Origin: Lachnospiraceae bacterium
Lineage (GTDB): Bacteria > Bacillota > Clostridia > Lachnospirales > Lachnospiraceae
Direction of reading: 5' to 3'
Assembly: GCA_022510565.1 (NCBI GenBank)
Contig: JAFLTE010000007.1
Coordinates: 1-64,000, forward strand
DNA: 64,000 bases
The notes under the pieces were generated by a model. It saw nothing but the letters and a program-made list of their open reading frames with translations, searched no databases and was not told the origin of the DNA. The number at the start of each line of letters is the position of its first letter. Within the stretch, counting starts at the first letter, position 1. Position numbers and translations under genes: made by a program. This document shows positions 51,901 to 60,188 of the stretch, piece by piece.

Positions 51901-54561
51901 ATGTATGATTGGATCTTAGTGGTAGATGATGATGCGGCAAATCTTCGAATGGCAAACCACATTTTGGGTGAAGAGAAAATGCGTGTGAGTTGTATGAAAT
52001 CGGGAGAGGATGCCGTAGTTTTTTTGCAGGAGAACAGACCGGATCTTATTCTCCTTAATATCCATATGCAGGGAATGGACGGTTTCAAGACCATGGAGGC
52101 TATCAAGAGAAATAAGGCCACAGCGAATATACCTGTTATTTTTTTGACGGAGAATGATGACAACAGTGCGGAAGCCAAAGGATTGGAGGCCGGAGCCATG
52201 GATTTTATCAAAAAGCCGTTTGTTCCGGAGGTGCTTTTGCTTCGTGTCAGGCACACGCTTGACCTGGTTCGTTTTCAAGAGGATCTGTCACGTGAAGTGG
52301 AATTCAAGACACAGGATGAGCATCTGTATAAAGAGGTCGTAACAAATATGATCGAAGGCGTTATGGTGATCAGCATGAACGGAAAGATCACCATGCTCAA
52401 TCCGGCGGCGGAACACATGCTGGGGCTGACCCAGGATGATATAGGCAGCTCTTACGGAAGTATCTTCATGATGCGAGAAGGCACGGATGCATTCAACGAG
52501 GTGATTTTTGACACCATCCAGGAAAGAAGTAAAGCAAACAATGTGTCTGTAGATTTTGCGTGTGATGGAGAAATACGAAATCTTACCTTAGCTACGAGCT
52601 ATATACATGATAAAGGTGAAAAAGCGGTAGTAGTTGTGATGAGCGATATGACAGAGTTGAATGAACTCCGCGATGCCCAGACCGCTTTGGAAAAAATACA
52701 GAAACTGAACGTGGAATATGAGAAAGCAAAAAATGAGGCGATTATGGCGAATGAAGCCAAAAGTCTTTTCCTTTCGAATATGTCTCATGAGATCAGAACG
52801 CCGATCAATGCAGTACTTGGCATGAACGAGATGATCTTAAGGGAATGTACGGATGAACAACTTTTGACTTATGCCGCTAACATTCAAAGTTCGGGCAAGA
52901 CATTATTGTTTCTGATCAACGACATATTGGATATGTCAAAGATTGAGTCCGGCAAGATGGAAATCATTCGTGTGGATTATAATCCCGCATCCCTTATTAT
53001 GGACCTGTGGAACGTTATCTTTCTGCGGGCACAGGAGAAAGACCTTTCGGTCAAGTTCTCACTGGATGAGACGCTTCCTAAGACGCTATACGGGGATGAT
53101 GTGAGAATCAAACAGATTGTGACCAACCTGCTGACCAATGCGGTAAAATATACGCCTCAGGGCGGTCTGGAGATGCACGTGGCATATGAAAGACACGGGG
53201 AAGAGCAGCTATCCCTTATCATATCCGTAAAGGACACAGGTATGGGAATCAAAAAAGAAGATATGGGTAAACTGTTCGAGAGCTTCCAGAGACTGGACGA
53301 AGAGAAGAATAGGAATATCGAAGGAACCGGACTGGGAATGAATATCACCATGTCGCTGTTAAAATTGATGGACGGTGACATGAAGGTGGAGAGCGAATAC
53401 GGCAAAGGCTCTACTTTCACAGTCACAATACCGCAGAGAATCGTATGTGACGAACCCACGGGAGATTTTGAATCCATTAAGAGCATGCAGGAAAAGAACC
53501 ATAGAGACAGACAGCAGAGCTTCGAAGCCCCTGATGCAAATGTGCTTGTGGTGGACGATAACGCCATGAATCTGACGGTATTCAAGTCACTTCTTAAACG
53601 TACCAAGATGAATATTGTGACGGCAGATTCCGGAAAGAAGTGTCTGGAACTTGTACAAAAGGAACATTTCCACATCATTTTTATGGATCATATGATGCCG
53701 GAGATGGACGGTATCGAGACGTTGCATGAGATACAGAAGATGAAAGATTTCCCCAATGCGGATACACCTATCATAGTGTTGACAGCAAACGCACTTTCCG
53801 GAGCACGGGAAGGATACCTGAAAGAGGGATTTGCGGATTTCCTGACAAAGCCGATTGACGGAGACTTGTTGGAACAGACTGTTGCCGATTTCCTTCCGAA
53901 AGATCTGCTTAGGAGCAAAGAAGCAGGAGCAAAGGACGAAGAGAAGGAATCATCGAATTTCAAAATCGATTATGAAGGTTTTATGCAGTACGGCATCTCT
54001 ATAGAAAACGGATTGTCCCTTGCAAAAGGTGATATGGACATCTATCTTGATCTGGTGGATATGTTCCTTCGGGAGCATGAAAAGCAGGATGCCATGGAGC
54101 AGTTCATTCTGGATAGGAACATGAAGGATTATGCAATCTGGGTACACGGGCTGAAAGGCAATGCAAGGACGCTCGGGGCGGATAAACTGGCGGATATCGC
54201 ATATGAACATGAGATGAAGAGTAAGGCGGATGACATTGCCTATGTGGAATCTCACTGGGATGAACTTATTGCCGTATGGGATGAGACACAAGAAGGTTTT
54301 AAGGAATTCCGAGGCGAAGACGGCGATAAATATGGTGCGGTCGAAAGTGTTGACGGAGAAGTATTGCAATTGTCACAGGATGATTTGGAGCAGGTTGCAG
54401 CACTTCTGGACAATTTTGAGACCAGTCAGGCGATCGAACAATTAAAAGAATGGATAAGTCAGCCGTTGGAGCAGGATATGCATTCTCTGGTTAAAGATGT
54501 ATTGATCGCTTTGGAAGACGAGTTTGATGAGGATAAGGCAATAGGATTGTTAAGAGGATAG
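51901..54561 (+). CDS. Hybrid histidine kinase (REC-PAS-HisKA-HATPase-REC-Hpt)
   Basis: An 886-aa soluble phosphorelay protein. Domains: REC1 (~1-120), PAS (~140-255), a coiled coil, HisKA with His296 in SNMSHEIRTPIN, HATPase (~400-515), REC2 (~545-670) with Asp596 in FMDHMMPEMDG, and Hpt (~690-800) with His749 in WVHGLKGNA. REC1 has Asn53 where the phospho-accepting Asp is expected (LILLNIHMQGMDG), so it probably cannot be phosphorylated and may act as a dimerisation or sensing module. No separate response regulator is adjacent, so the final output is unknown. It lies after the EAL and chemoreceptor genes. Confidence 0.9.
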   Translation: MYDWILVVDDDAANLRMANHILGEEKMRVSCMKSGEDAVVFLQENRPDLILLNIHMQGMDGFKTMEAIKRNKATANIPVIFLTENDDNSAEAKGLEAGAMDFIKKPFVPEVLLLRVRHTLDLVRFQEDLSREVEFKTQDEHLYKEVVTNMIEGVMVISMNGKITMLNPAAEHMLGLTQDDIGSSYGSIFMMREGTDAFNEVIFDTIQERSKANNVSVDFACDGEIRNLTLATSYIHDKGEKAVVVVMSDMTELNELRDAQTALEKIQKLNVEYEKAKNEAIMANEAKSLFLSNMSHEIRTPINAVLGMNEMILRECTDEQLLTYAANIQSSGKTLLFLINDILDMSKIESGKMEIIRVDYNPASLIMDLWNVIFLRAQEKDLSVKFSLDETLPKTLYGDDVRIKQIVTNLLTNAVKYTPQGGLEMHVAYERHGEEQLSLIISVKDTGMGIKKEDMGKLFESFQRLDEEKNRNIEGTGLGMNITMSLLKLMDGDMKVESEYGKGSTFTVTIPQRIVCDEPTGDFESIKSMQEKNHRDRQQSFEAPDANVLVVDDNAMNLTVFKSLLKRTKMNIVTADSGKKCLELVQKEHFHIIFMDHMMPEMDGIETLHEIQKMKDFPNADTPIIVLTANALSGAREGYLKEGFADFLTKPIDGDLLEQTVADFLPKDLLRSKEAGAKDEEKESSNFKIDYEGFMQYGISIENGLSLAKGDMDIYLDLVDMFLREHEKQDAMEQFILDRNMKDYAIWVHGLKGNARTLGADKLADIAYEHEMKSKADDIAYVESHWDELIAVWDETQEGFKEFRGEDGDKYGAVESVDGEVLQLSQDDLEQVAALLDNFETSQAIEQLKEWISQPLEQDMHSLVKDVLIALEDEFDEDKAIGLLRG

Positions 54562-54594
54562 AAGTATTAATAATAATTATAGGAGAGAATAGAT

Positions 54595-55770
54595 ATGAAA
54601 TACAGACTTGATCGATACGGAAATCAAATTTCCCAGCTGGGTTATGGCTGTATGAGATTCAGTAAGAAGGGCAACGCCATCGACTACGAAAAAGCCGAGA
54701 AGGAAGTTATGCTCGCTATCGAACAAGGTGTCAATTATTTTGATACCGCTTACATATACCCGGGAAGTGAAGAATGTCTCGGCCGGATTCTGGATGAGAA
54801 CAAATACCGTGATAAGGTTTATATTGCGACCAAGCTTCCGCAGTATATTATTCGTTCTTCTGCGGCAATTAACAAAACCTTTAATGAAGAACTTTCCCGT
54901 CTCCGCACAGACTATATTGACTACTATCTGATGCATATGTTTACAGATTATGCAGAATGGGAACACCTTCAGGCGCTGGGGATTGAGGACTGGATTAAGC
55001 GGCAGAAAGAAGAAGGTCGTATCCGTAACATTGGCTTTTCTTATCACGGTGATACAGAAATGTTCCTGAGCATTCTGAATGCCTATGATTGGGATTTCTG
55101 TCAGATTCAATATAACTATCTGGATGAACATACCCAGGCGGGAAAGAGAGGTCTTCAAGCAGCGGCTGAAAAAAATATTCCGGTTATTATTATGGAACCT
55201 CTTCGGGGCGGCAAGCTGGTCAATCTGCCGGACAAAGCAAAGGAGGTGCTGGCATCTGACAGCCATGGCTATACACCCGCTGAACTGGGGCTGCGTTGGC
55301 TGTGGAATCAGCCGGAAGTCAGCTGTGTGCTTTCAGGTATGAATTCTGAGGACATGGTGAATGAGAACATCCGCATTGCGTCAGAGGCTGAGCCGGGGCA
55401 TTTTACAGAAGAAGACTTGAAGGTTGTCGAGCAAATCAAGCAAATCATTCGTGAACGTGAAAAGGTAGGCTGTACAGGATGCAGGTATTGTATGCCTTGC
55501 CCTAAGGGAGTGGATATTCCGGGGAATTTCTATTATTATAATCTGATGTATATGGAGAAAAAGGCTCCGGCTCGCTTTGAGTTTGCACAGAATATGGGAA
55601 TGCGCAAGGAGCCCGGGTTTGCATCGCAGTGCATTGGATGTGGAAAGTGTGAACAGCATTGCCCTCAGCATCTCAATATTCGTGAAAAACTAAAGGAGGC
55701 CGATCGTAATCTCAGACCTCTGCCGTATAAGGTTGGCATTGATGTTGCACGTAAGATAATAATTCGATAA
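54595..55770 (+). CDS. Aldo/keto reductase with two [4Fe-4S] clusters
   Basis: A 391-aa oxidoreductase. The aldo/keto reductase barrel (~1-280) shows FDTAYIYPGSE (Asp and Tyr), IATKLP (Lys) and YYLMHMF (His), the expected tetrad. The C-terminus adds ferredoxin-like cysteines CTGCRYCMPCP and CIGCGKCEQHCP for two clusters. This AKR-ferredoxin family is common in anaerobic Firmicutes; the substrate is unknown. It ends four bases from the convergent HIT gene. AGGAGAG lies upstream of the ATG. Confidence 0.9.
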   Translation: MKYRLDRYGNQISQLGYGCMRFSKKGNAIDYEKAEKEVMLAIEQGVNYFDTAYIYPGSEECLGRILDENKYRDKVYIATKLPQYIIRSSAAINKTFNEELSRLRTDYIDYYLMHMFTDYAEWEHLQALGIEDWIKRQKEEGRIRNIGFSYHGDTEMFLSILNAYDWDFCQIQYNYLDEHTQAGKRGLQAAAEKNIPVIIMEPLRGGKLVNLPDKAKEVLASDSHGYTPAELGLRWLWNQPEVSCVLSGMNSEDMVNENIRIASEAEPGHFTEEDLKVVEQIKQIIREREKVGCTGCRYCMPCPKGVDIPGNFYYYNLMYMEKKAPARFEFAQNMGMRKEPGFASQCIGCGKCEQHCPQHLNIREKLKEADRNLRPLPYKVGIDVARKIIIR

Positions 55771-55774
55771 ATGA

Positions 55775-56194
55775 TTACAACGCAGCTTTGATCTTTTGAA
55801 TCATGTCGTTATAGTCCGCTTCGCTGAGCAGTGTCTTGCCGGGGTTCATCTGGAACACGCCGCCCCATTCAAATTCTTCCTTGTACTTAGGCACCAGGTG
55901 AAAATGCAGGTGACAGCCACCGTCACCGTAGGCACCATAGTTTACCTTATCAGGATGGAACGCTGTGTGTATTGCGCGGGCAGCGCGGGCCACATCGGCG
56001 AAGAATGCATTGCGCTCTTCATCACTGATGTCCACCAGTTCACTGACGTGGTCTTTATAAGCCACAATGCAGCGGCCGGGGTGACTCTGTTCCTTGAACA
56101 GGATTAACGAGCTGACGCTCAGATCGCAGATAAAAATGCCGAACGCATCCAGCAGTTCTCCGCGCATACAGTAACCACAATTTTGATCTTTCAT
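55775..56194 (-). CDS. HIT family nucleotide-binding protein
   Basis: A 139-aa histidine-triad protein; members hydrolyse or transfer nucleoside monophosphates from dinucleotides and related conjugates. The triad motif is HLHFHLVP. An N-terminal CGYC suggests a zinc site shared with Hint-like relatives. ATG 56194 is chosen because AGGAGG is spaced well upstream; the longer start at 56272 would overlap the dus gene, which ends at 56266. It is transcribed with the upstream dus gene. Confidence 0.9.
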   Translation of the reverse strand: MKDQNCGYCMRGELLDAFGIFICDLSVSSLILFKEQSHPGRCIVAYKDHVSELVDISDEERNAFFADVARAARAIHTAFHPDKVNYGAYGDGGCHLHFHLVPKYKEEFEWGGVFQMNPGKTLLSEADYNDMIQKIKAAL

Positions 56195-56265
56195 TAATTT
56201 ATACCTCCTGTCTGGCATTTCAAATCTCTTTTCTTGTGCCATGATTATAGCATGGACAGATACAT

Positions 56266-57204
56266 TCAGCAACAGCCGAGGACAGTGGCGATGATACTCC
56301 GATACTCGTCTATTCTTTTGGATTTTCGAATCTGCTTCATCTGCTTATCGCTCAGGTTCGGGTATTTTCGCATATAAGCCCATAGTTCTTTCATGCGGAA
56401 TAAAACCGGCTGATCACCGGACATAAGTTCTCTGTATCCTTCCAAAATTTCGTCGTGAAAAGCCAGAAATTTCTTTATGTCCTCTGCATTTGGTATGGAT
56501 TCAGGAGTTTGTGATTTCAACAATATTGGCAAAGTAGGGTTGGCAAGGACACCACGTCCCAGCATAATCCTGTCTACAGGCATAAGGCTGTCGGTAACTG
56601 CATCATATGAAGCTTTAGACACAATATCTCCGTTATAGCACAGAGGGAATGTGGAGAGCCTTTCCTGGGTCATTCTGAAAACCTCTACATGTGGAGTTCC
56701 CTCATAGAATTCCTTTTGCAGACGCGGATGAATAATCAGCTCTTTCAAGGGATATTTCCTATAAACGGTAAGAAGCTTCTCCCATTCATCCACAGAATTC
56801 ATACCGATTCTCGTCTTTATTGAAATCTCCAGAGAACATTTTTCAAATATTTCTTCTAAAAAAATCTCCAGAGCATCGGGAATACTCAGGAATCCTGCAC
56901 CACGCTTTTTGGCAACTACAGTACCGGAGGGACAGCCCAGATTAAGATTCACTTCCCGATATCCATAATCTGCCAGTTGTTTAGCGATTGACAGAAAGAC
57001 CTCCGACTGATTGGTTAATATCTGGGGAACAACAACAAGATTTTTATTATGCTCCGGAGATATCTCATTGACCTCTTTGTAGTTCAGATTTTTATTGGAT
57101 AAAAAGGGCGTGAAATACTTATCAACTCCACCATAATGACGGATAAATGCATTGCGGTATACAAATGTAGTAATTCCTTCCATGGGCGCCAAATAAATTT
57201 GCAT
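56266..57204 (-). CDS. tRNA-dihydrouridine synthase
   Basis: Flavoenzyme that reduces uridine to dihydrouridine in tRNA, 312 aa. LAPMEGITTFVYR marks the FMN-binding start, NLNLGCPSGTVVAKKRGAG carries the catalytic cysteine, and ISIKTRIGM and MLGRGVLANP complete the Dus pattern. The tRNA position it targets cannot be assigned. It has its own minus-strand promoter at 57239-57267 and is followed by the HIT gene. Confidence 0.9.
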   Translation of the reverse strand: MQIYLAPMEGITTFVYRNAFIRHYGGVDKYFTPFLSNKNLNYKEVNEISPEHNKNLVVVPQILTNQSEVFLSIAKQLADYGYREVNLNLGCPSGTVVAKKRGAGFLSIPDALEIFLEEIFEKCSLEISIKTRIGMNSVDEWEKLLTVYRKYPLKELIIHPRLQKEFYEGTPHVEVFRMTQERLSTFPLCYNGDIVSKASYDAVTDSLMPVDRIMLGRGVLANPTLPILLKSQTPESIPNAEDIKKFLAFHDEILEGYRELMSGDQPVLFRMKELWAYMRKYPNLSDKQMKQIRKSKRIDEYRSIIATVLGCC

Positions 57205-57238
57205 AGGAGACCTCTTGTTCCATAAATTATTTTCATAT

Positions 57239-57267
57239 AGTATACACGTGTCATTGAGTCATTTCAA
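57239..57267 (-). promoter_or_regulatory. Sigma-A promoter of the dus gene
   Basis: On the minus strand: TTGAAA (57267-57262), a 17-base spacer and TATACT (57244-57239). Confidence 0.7.
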
Positions 57268-57314
57268 TGATTACAGGAGGTTCTTTTAGGTAATCAGCAA
57301 TCCGGGTAACTTTG

Positions 57315-57343
57315 TTGTGACTCAAGAGGGTGTATGCTATAAT
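57315..57343 (+). promoter_or_regulatory. Sigma-A promoter of the 57.4-kb membrane protein gene
   Basis: TTGTGA (57315-57320), a 17-base spacer and TATAAT (57338-57343), 58 bases before the ATG. Confidence 0.65.
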
Positions 57344-57401
57344 CCTAATATCGCAGTACAATTTTTAAAATAGCCATTTATAGCAAAAAGGAAACATAGA
57401 T

Positions 57402-58025
57402 ATGTCAGACACAAATATTCAGCAAAGCAAATATACACTGTCCAAGATGAGTATTGTCGCCTGCATTGTTATTGTTGCGGGTTTGATTGTCTCAGTACAA
57501 GGCGTGATCAATAGGTATCATCTGGCGCATATTCAAAGCTCATATCAGGAGTCGGAGATAAAAAGAGGGCGTTATATTGAATGTGATATTTCCAGAGGTC
57601 ATTTGGTAGGATTGTATTATACTGAGTTGAATGGAGAAGATATGTTTTCTCCTTATGGCATCATCAATACAGATACGAACACACTGACTTGTCTTGTTGC
57701 AGTAAATGATAGTATGGACTATTATGTGTCTTTGAAACTTCCAAGTGAGTATCAGGAAGATTTTGCGAAGATTATTCAAAGTGACACCGATACATTACAC
57801 ATAATCGGAAAATTTCAAAAGAAAAGTCCGATTTTGTTCTACGATAAGATCGCTTTATGTTTGGGCATCGACGACGAATCTGTAATCAGGGACATGGTAT
57901 CAAATCAATACCAGATAAAAACCGTTAATCCGAAAAAAGAGAAAAGCACATTATTGAAGGGGTTTTTATTGCTGGCTGGTGGTCTTGTGGTATTTTATAT
58001 AACTGTAAAGATAAATGAGGATTAG
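57402..58025 (+). CDS. Hypothetical two-helix membrane protein
   Basis: A 207-aa protein with hydrophobic helices at ~17-37 and ~187-203 and a soluble domain between them, rich in Asp, Glu, Tyr and Ile. It is probably an extracytoplasmic domain tethered at both ends. I do not recognise a family. It has a good promoter and an AAAAAGGAA ribosome site. The small lipoprotein and radical SAM genes follow, but a functional link is not shown. Confidence 0.65.
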   Translation: MSDTNIQQSKYTLSKMSIVACIVIVAGLIVSVQGVINRYHLAHIQSSYQESEIKRGRYIECDISRGHLVGLYYTELNGEDMFSPYGIINTDTNTLTCLVAVNDSMDYYVSLKLPSEYQEDFAKIIQSDTDTLHIIGKFQKKSPILFYDKIALCLGIDDESVIRDMVSNQYQIKTVNPKKEKSTLLKGFLLLAGGLVVFYITVKINED

Positions 58026-58090
58026 CAATTTGACGCAGCAATTTTCGATGTGATAAAATAGTGAAAACCTTATGGAAGGAGAGCGAAGAA

Positions 58091-58279
58091 ATGAAAATAA
58101 AGAAGAAGGCAGTGATAGCCGCGGCAGTATTTTCAGCGGCATTGAATTTGAGCGCATGTGCTTACGGTCCGCCGCCGGATGACTGGGATAATGGAAACAA
58201 TTCCTCTTTTTCGGATGAAAATTCTTACGAAACAGATTCGGAAAACGGCGATATGGGAGAATCTTTGGAGAATGAGTAA
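58091..58279 (+). CDS. Small acidic lipoprotein, possible radical SAM substrate
   Basis: A 62-aa precursor with a basic, hydrophobic signal sequence and the lipobox LSAC (Cys23). The remaining 39 residues are strongly acidic and Asn/Ser-rich, start with GPPPDDW, and hold three spaced aromatics (Trp32, Phe40, Tyr46). ATG 58091 is supported by GGAAGGAG upstream. Its stop overlaps the start of the radical SAM/SPASM gene (ATGAGTAA), as seen in peptide-maturase pairs. A modified lipopeptide is a hypothesis; it could also be a simple small lipoprotein. Confidence 0.7.
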   Translation: MKIKKKAVIAAAVFSAALNLSACAYGPPPDDWDNGNNSSFSDENSYETDSENGDMGESLENE

Positions 58280-59339
58280 CGAGGTAAAAATCGAACATAT
58301 GCGGGAACTTGCCGAATATCGACGCGGGCTTTGGAAGGCACCGAAACTAAAATTTCTGTTTCTGGAGCTTACGTTGCGCTGTAACGAAAGGTGCATTCAT
58401 TGCGGAAGTCGTTGCGGAGATTTACCGAGCGAAGAGTTGACGTTTGAGCAGTATAAAGATTTTCTCGACAAGATTAAGCGTGATTTCGGGACGGACGGAA
58501 TCCAATTGTGCATAACCGGCGGTGAGCCGCTGCTTCGAAAAGATTTTTTCGATATCGTAGGTTACGCGCATTCGCTCGGATTTCATTGGGGAATGACCTC
58601 AAACGGCACGCTTATCGACAGTGAGGTTGCCGCAAGACTTGAGGAATGTGGGATGGGTACGGTTTCAATCAGTCTTGACGGAATGAAAGAATCGCACGAT
58701 GCGTTTAGACAGACCCCCGGCGGCTGGGATATGGCGGTGCGGGGAATAAATGCGTTAATTGACAGAAATGCGTTTAAATCCGTTCAGGTGACAACCGTGG
58801 TACATAAGGGCAATTTGGACGAGCTGAATGAGTTGTATGATTATCTATGCGGTGTTGATATCGATTCATGGCGGCTTATCACGATTGAACCTATCGGAAG
58901 AGCGAAGGATGCAGGAATGAGCCTTGGCGCAGAGGATTACAGACGAGTGCTTGATTTTATCCGTGAGAAAAGACTGGAGAATGTGCCGATTCTCTACGGT
59001 TGTACGCACTATCTAGGGCTTGCGTATGAGCGAGAGGTGCGCGATTGGTATTTTCTCTGCAATGCAGGAATATACACGGCGGGGATACGCACCAACGGAG
59101 ACATCGGTGCTTGTCTGGATATAGAAATGCGTCCGGAACTTCTTGAAGGAAATATTCTGACGGACGATTTCACTTGGGTCTGGAAAAACGGATTCAGGAC
59201 GTATAGGACAGATTTGCATAACAGAAGCGCAAAATGCTCGGCCTGCGATGAGCGTGAACGCTGCGGAGGCGGCTCTTTCCACAGCTGGGATTTTGACAAA
59301 AACGAGCAGAGGGTATGCTTTAAAGGAATACTGTTTTAG
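58272..59339 (+). CDS. Radical SAM/SPASM protein
   Basis: A 355-aa radical SAM enzyme. The cluster motif CxxxCxxC reads CNERCIHC, with CITGGEPLLR for SAM binding. The C-terminal SPASM-like cysteines (CNAGIYTAG..., CSACDERERCGGG, then CFKG) would bind auxiliary clusters. Such enzymes modify peptides or proteins or mature quinone and heme cofactors. The start at 58272 overlaps the small lipoprotein stop, but its ribosome site is very close, so coupled translation or ATG 58299 is possible. The adjacent precursor-like gene is its most likely partner. Confidence 0.85.
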   Translation: MSNEVKIEHMRELAEYRRGLWKAPKLKFLFLELTLRCNERCIHCGSRCGDLPSEELTFEQYKDFLDKIKRDFGTDGIQLCITGGEPLLRKDFFDIVGYAHSLGFHWGMTSNGTLIDSEVAARLEECGMGTVSISLDGMKESHDAFRQTPGGWDMAVRGINALIDRNAFKSVQVTTVVHKGNLDELNELYDYLCGVDIDSWRLITIEPIGRAKDAGMSLGAEDYRRVLDFIREKRLENVPILYGCTHYLGLAYEREVRDWYFLCNAGIYTAGIRTNGDIGACLDIEMRPELLEGNILTDDFTWVWKNGFRTYRTDLHNRSAKCSACDERERCGGGSFHSWDFDKNEQRVCFKGILF

Positions 59340-59348
59340 GTGGTGTTG

Positions 59349-60089
59349 TTAATGAAACAGAAGCATACAGACAAGCATAGTTATGGGTTGATGAAATAAA
59401 TATATCCAAACAGTTTTTTGACCGATACATGAAAACATAGGAATCTTTTTAGATGCAACTTTTTTCCATAAATCCTGTTTTTGAAAAATCAAATAAAAGA
59501 AGTATCCGGCAAAAAACAAAAACAGCCACGGAAACATAGGGAAATAATCATAAGATATAAAACCCGGATACGGAAAGCCAAACGGTGCCAGAACTTTTAT
59601 GCGATACAAGCTTTTGGACAAGATCAGAAGTTTTGTTTCTCCAATACCCAAATAACCCCTCTGCACATTCTTAAAAAGTATAAATGCGATAAAACTGACA
59701 ATCATCCCGATGCTTGGTGGAACTTTGCACATCACCTTATGAAGTGGAATCATAAATAGAACGGCACATCCCATAAAATTCAAAACACCAAACCAAATTG
59801 GTTCCGTAGGAGCAAACACCAATGTGACCACAGAGATTGCAAGACCACACAAATTGAAAAACACTCCCCGTCGAAAATTATTTGCTTTCCCCAATTGCCA
59901 AACAAAACCGGCTATAAATACAAATGCCAGGCAAAGCGATTGCTGCCAAATACGAATATGGGGCTGTGAATACCAAGCCGGATTTTTCCCATATACGATA
60001 TGAACATCATATAAAAAATGTAATATAACCATATTGGTAATAGCCAATCCCCGAATACCGTCAATTAACAAATATCTTTTTTTATCCAT
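59349..60089 (-). CDS. DUF1624 (heparan-alpha-glucosaminide acetyltransferase-like) membrane protein
   Basis: A 246-aa membrane protein with about seven helices. It begins with DGIRGLAITNMVILHFLYD, the DUF1624/acyltransferase-3-like start with the conserved His, and has RIWQQSLCLAFVFIAG soon after. The family is related to lysosomal heparan acetyltransferase and may acylate cell-surface sugars. ATG 60089 has GGAGAGAAAG upstream; a longer in-frame start at 60140 runs over the promoter. It converges on the radical SAM gene. Confidence 0.8.
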   Translation of the reverse strand: MDKKRYLLIDGIRGLAITNMVILHFLYDVHIVYGKNPAWYSQPHIRIWQQSLCLAFVFIAGFVWQLGKANNFRRGVFFNLCGLAISVVTLVFAPTEPIWFGVLNFMGCAVLFMIPLHKVMCKVPPSIGMIVSFIAFILFKNVQRGYLGIGETKLLILSKSLYRIKVLAPFGFPYPGFISYDYFPMFPWLFLFFAGYFFYLIFQKQDLWKKVASKKIPMFSCIGQKTVWIYLFHQPITMLVCMLLFH

Positions 60090-60111
60090 AATCTTTCTCT
60101 CCATGAAAACG

Positions 60112-60140
60112 ATTATAGTGGGTTTAAAAGAATATTTCAA
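60112..60140 (-). promoter_or_regulatory. Promoter of the DUF1624 gene, overlapping the GH78 promoter
   Basis: On the minus strand: TTGAAA (60140-60135), a 17-base spacer and TATAAT (60117-60112). It overlaps the opposite promoter at 60123-60151. Confidence 0.7.
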
Positions 60141-60151
60141 TTGGGTATAAT
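60123..60151 (+). promoter_or_regulatory. Promoter of the GH78-like gene
   Basis: TTTAAA (60123-60128), a 17-base spacer and TATAAT (60146-60151), intertwined with the minus-strand promoter, so polymerase binding at one should exclude the other. Confidence 0.5.
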
Positions 60152-60188
60152 TCCTGTAGTTATGTTGTTAAAAAGGAGAAAACACACC

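Noticed and set aside
54577-55266. Minus-strand reading frame of 229 codons opposite the aldo/keto reductase
   Set aside because: A shadow of the conserved plus-strand gene; it has no promoter or ribosome site.
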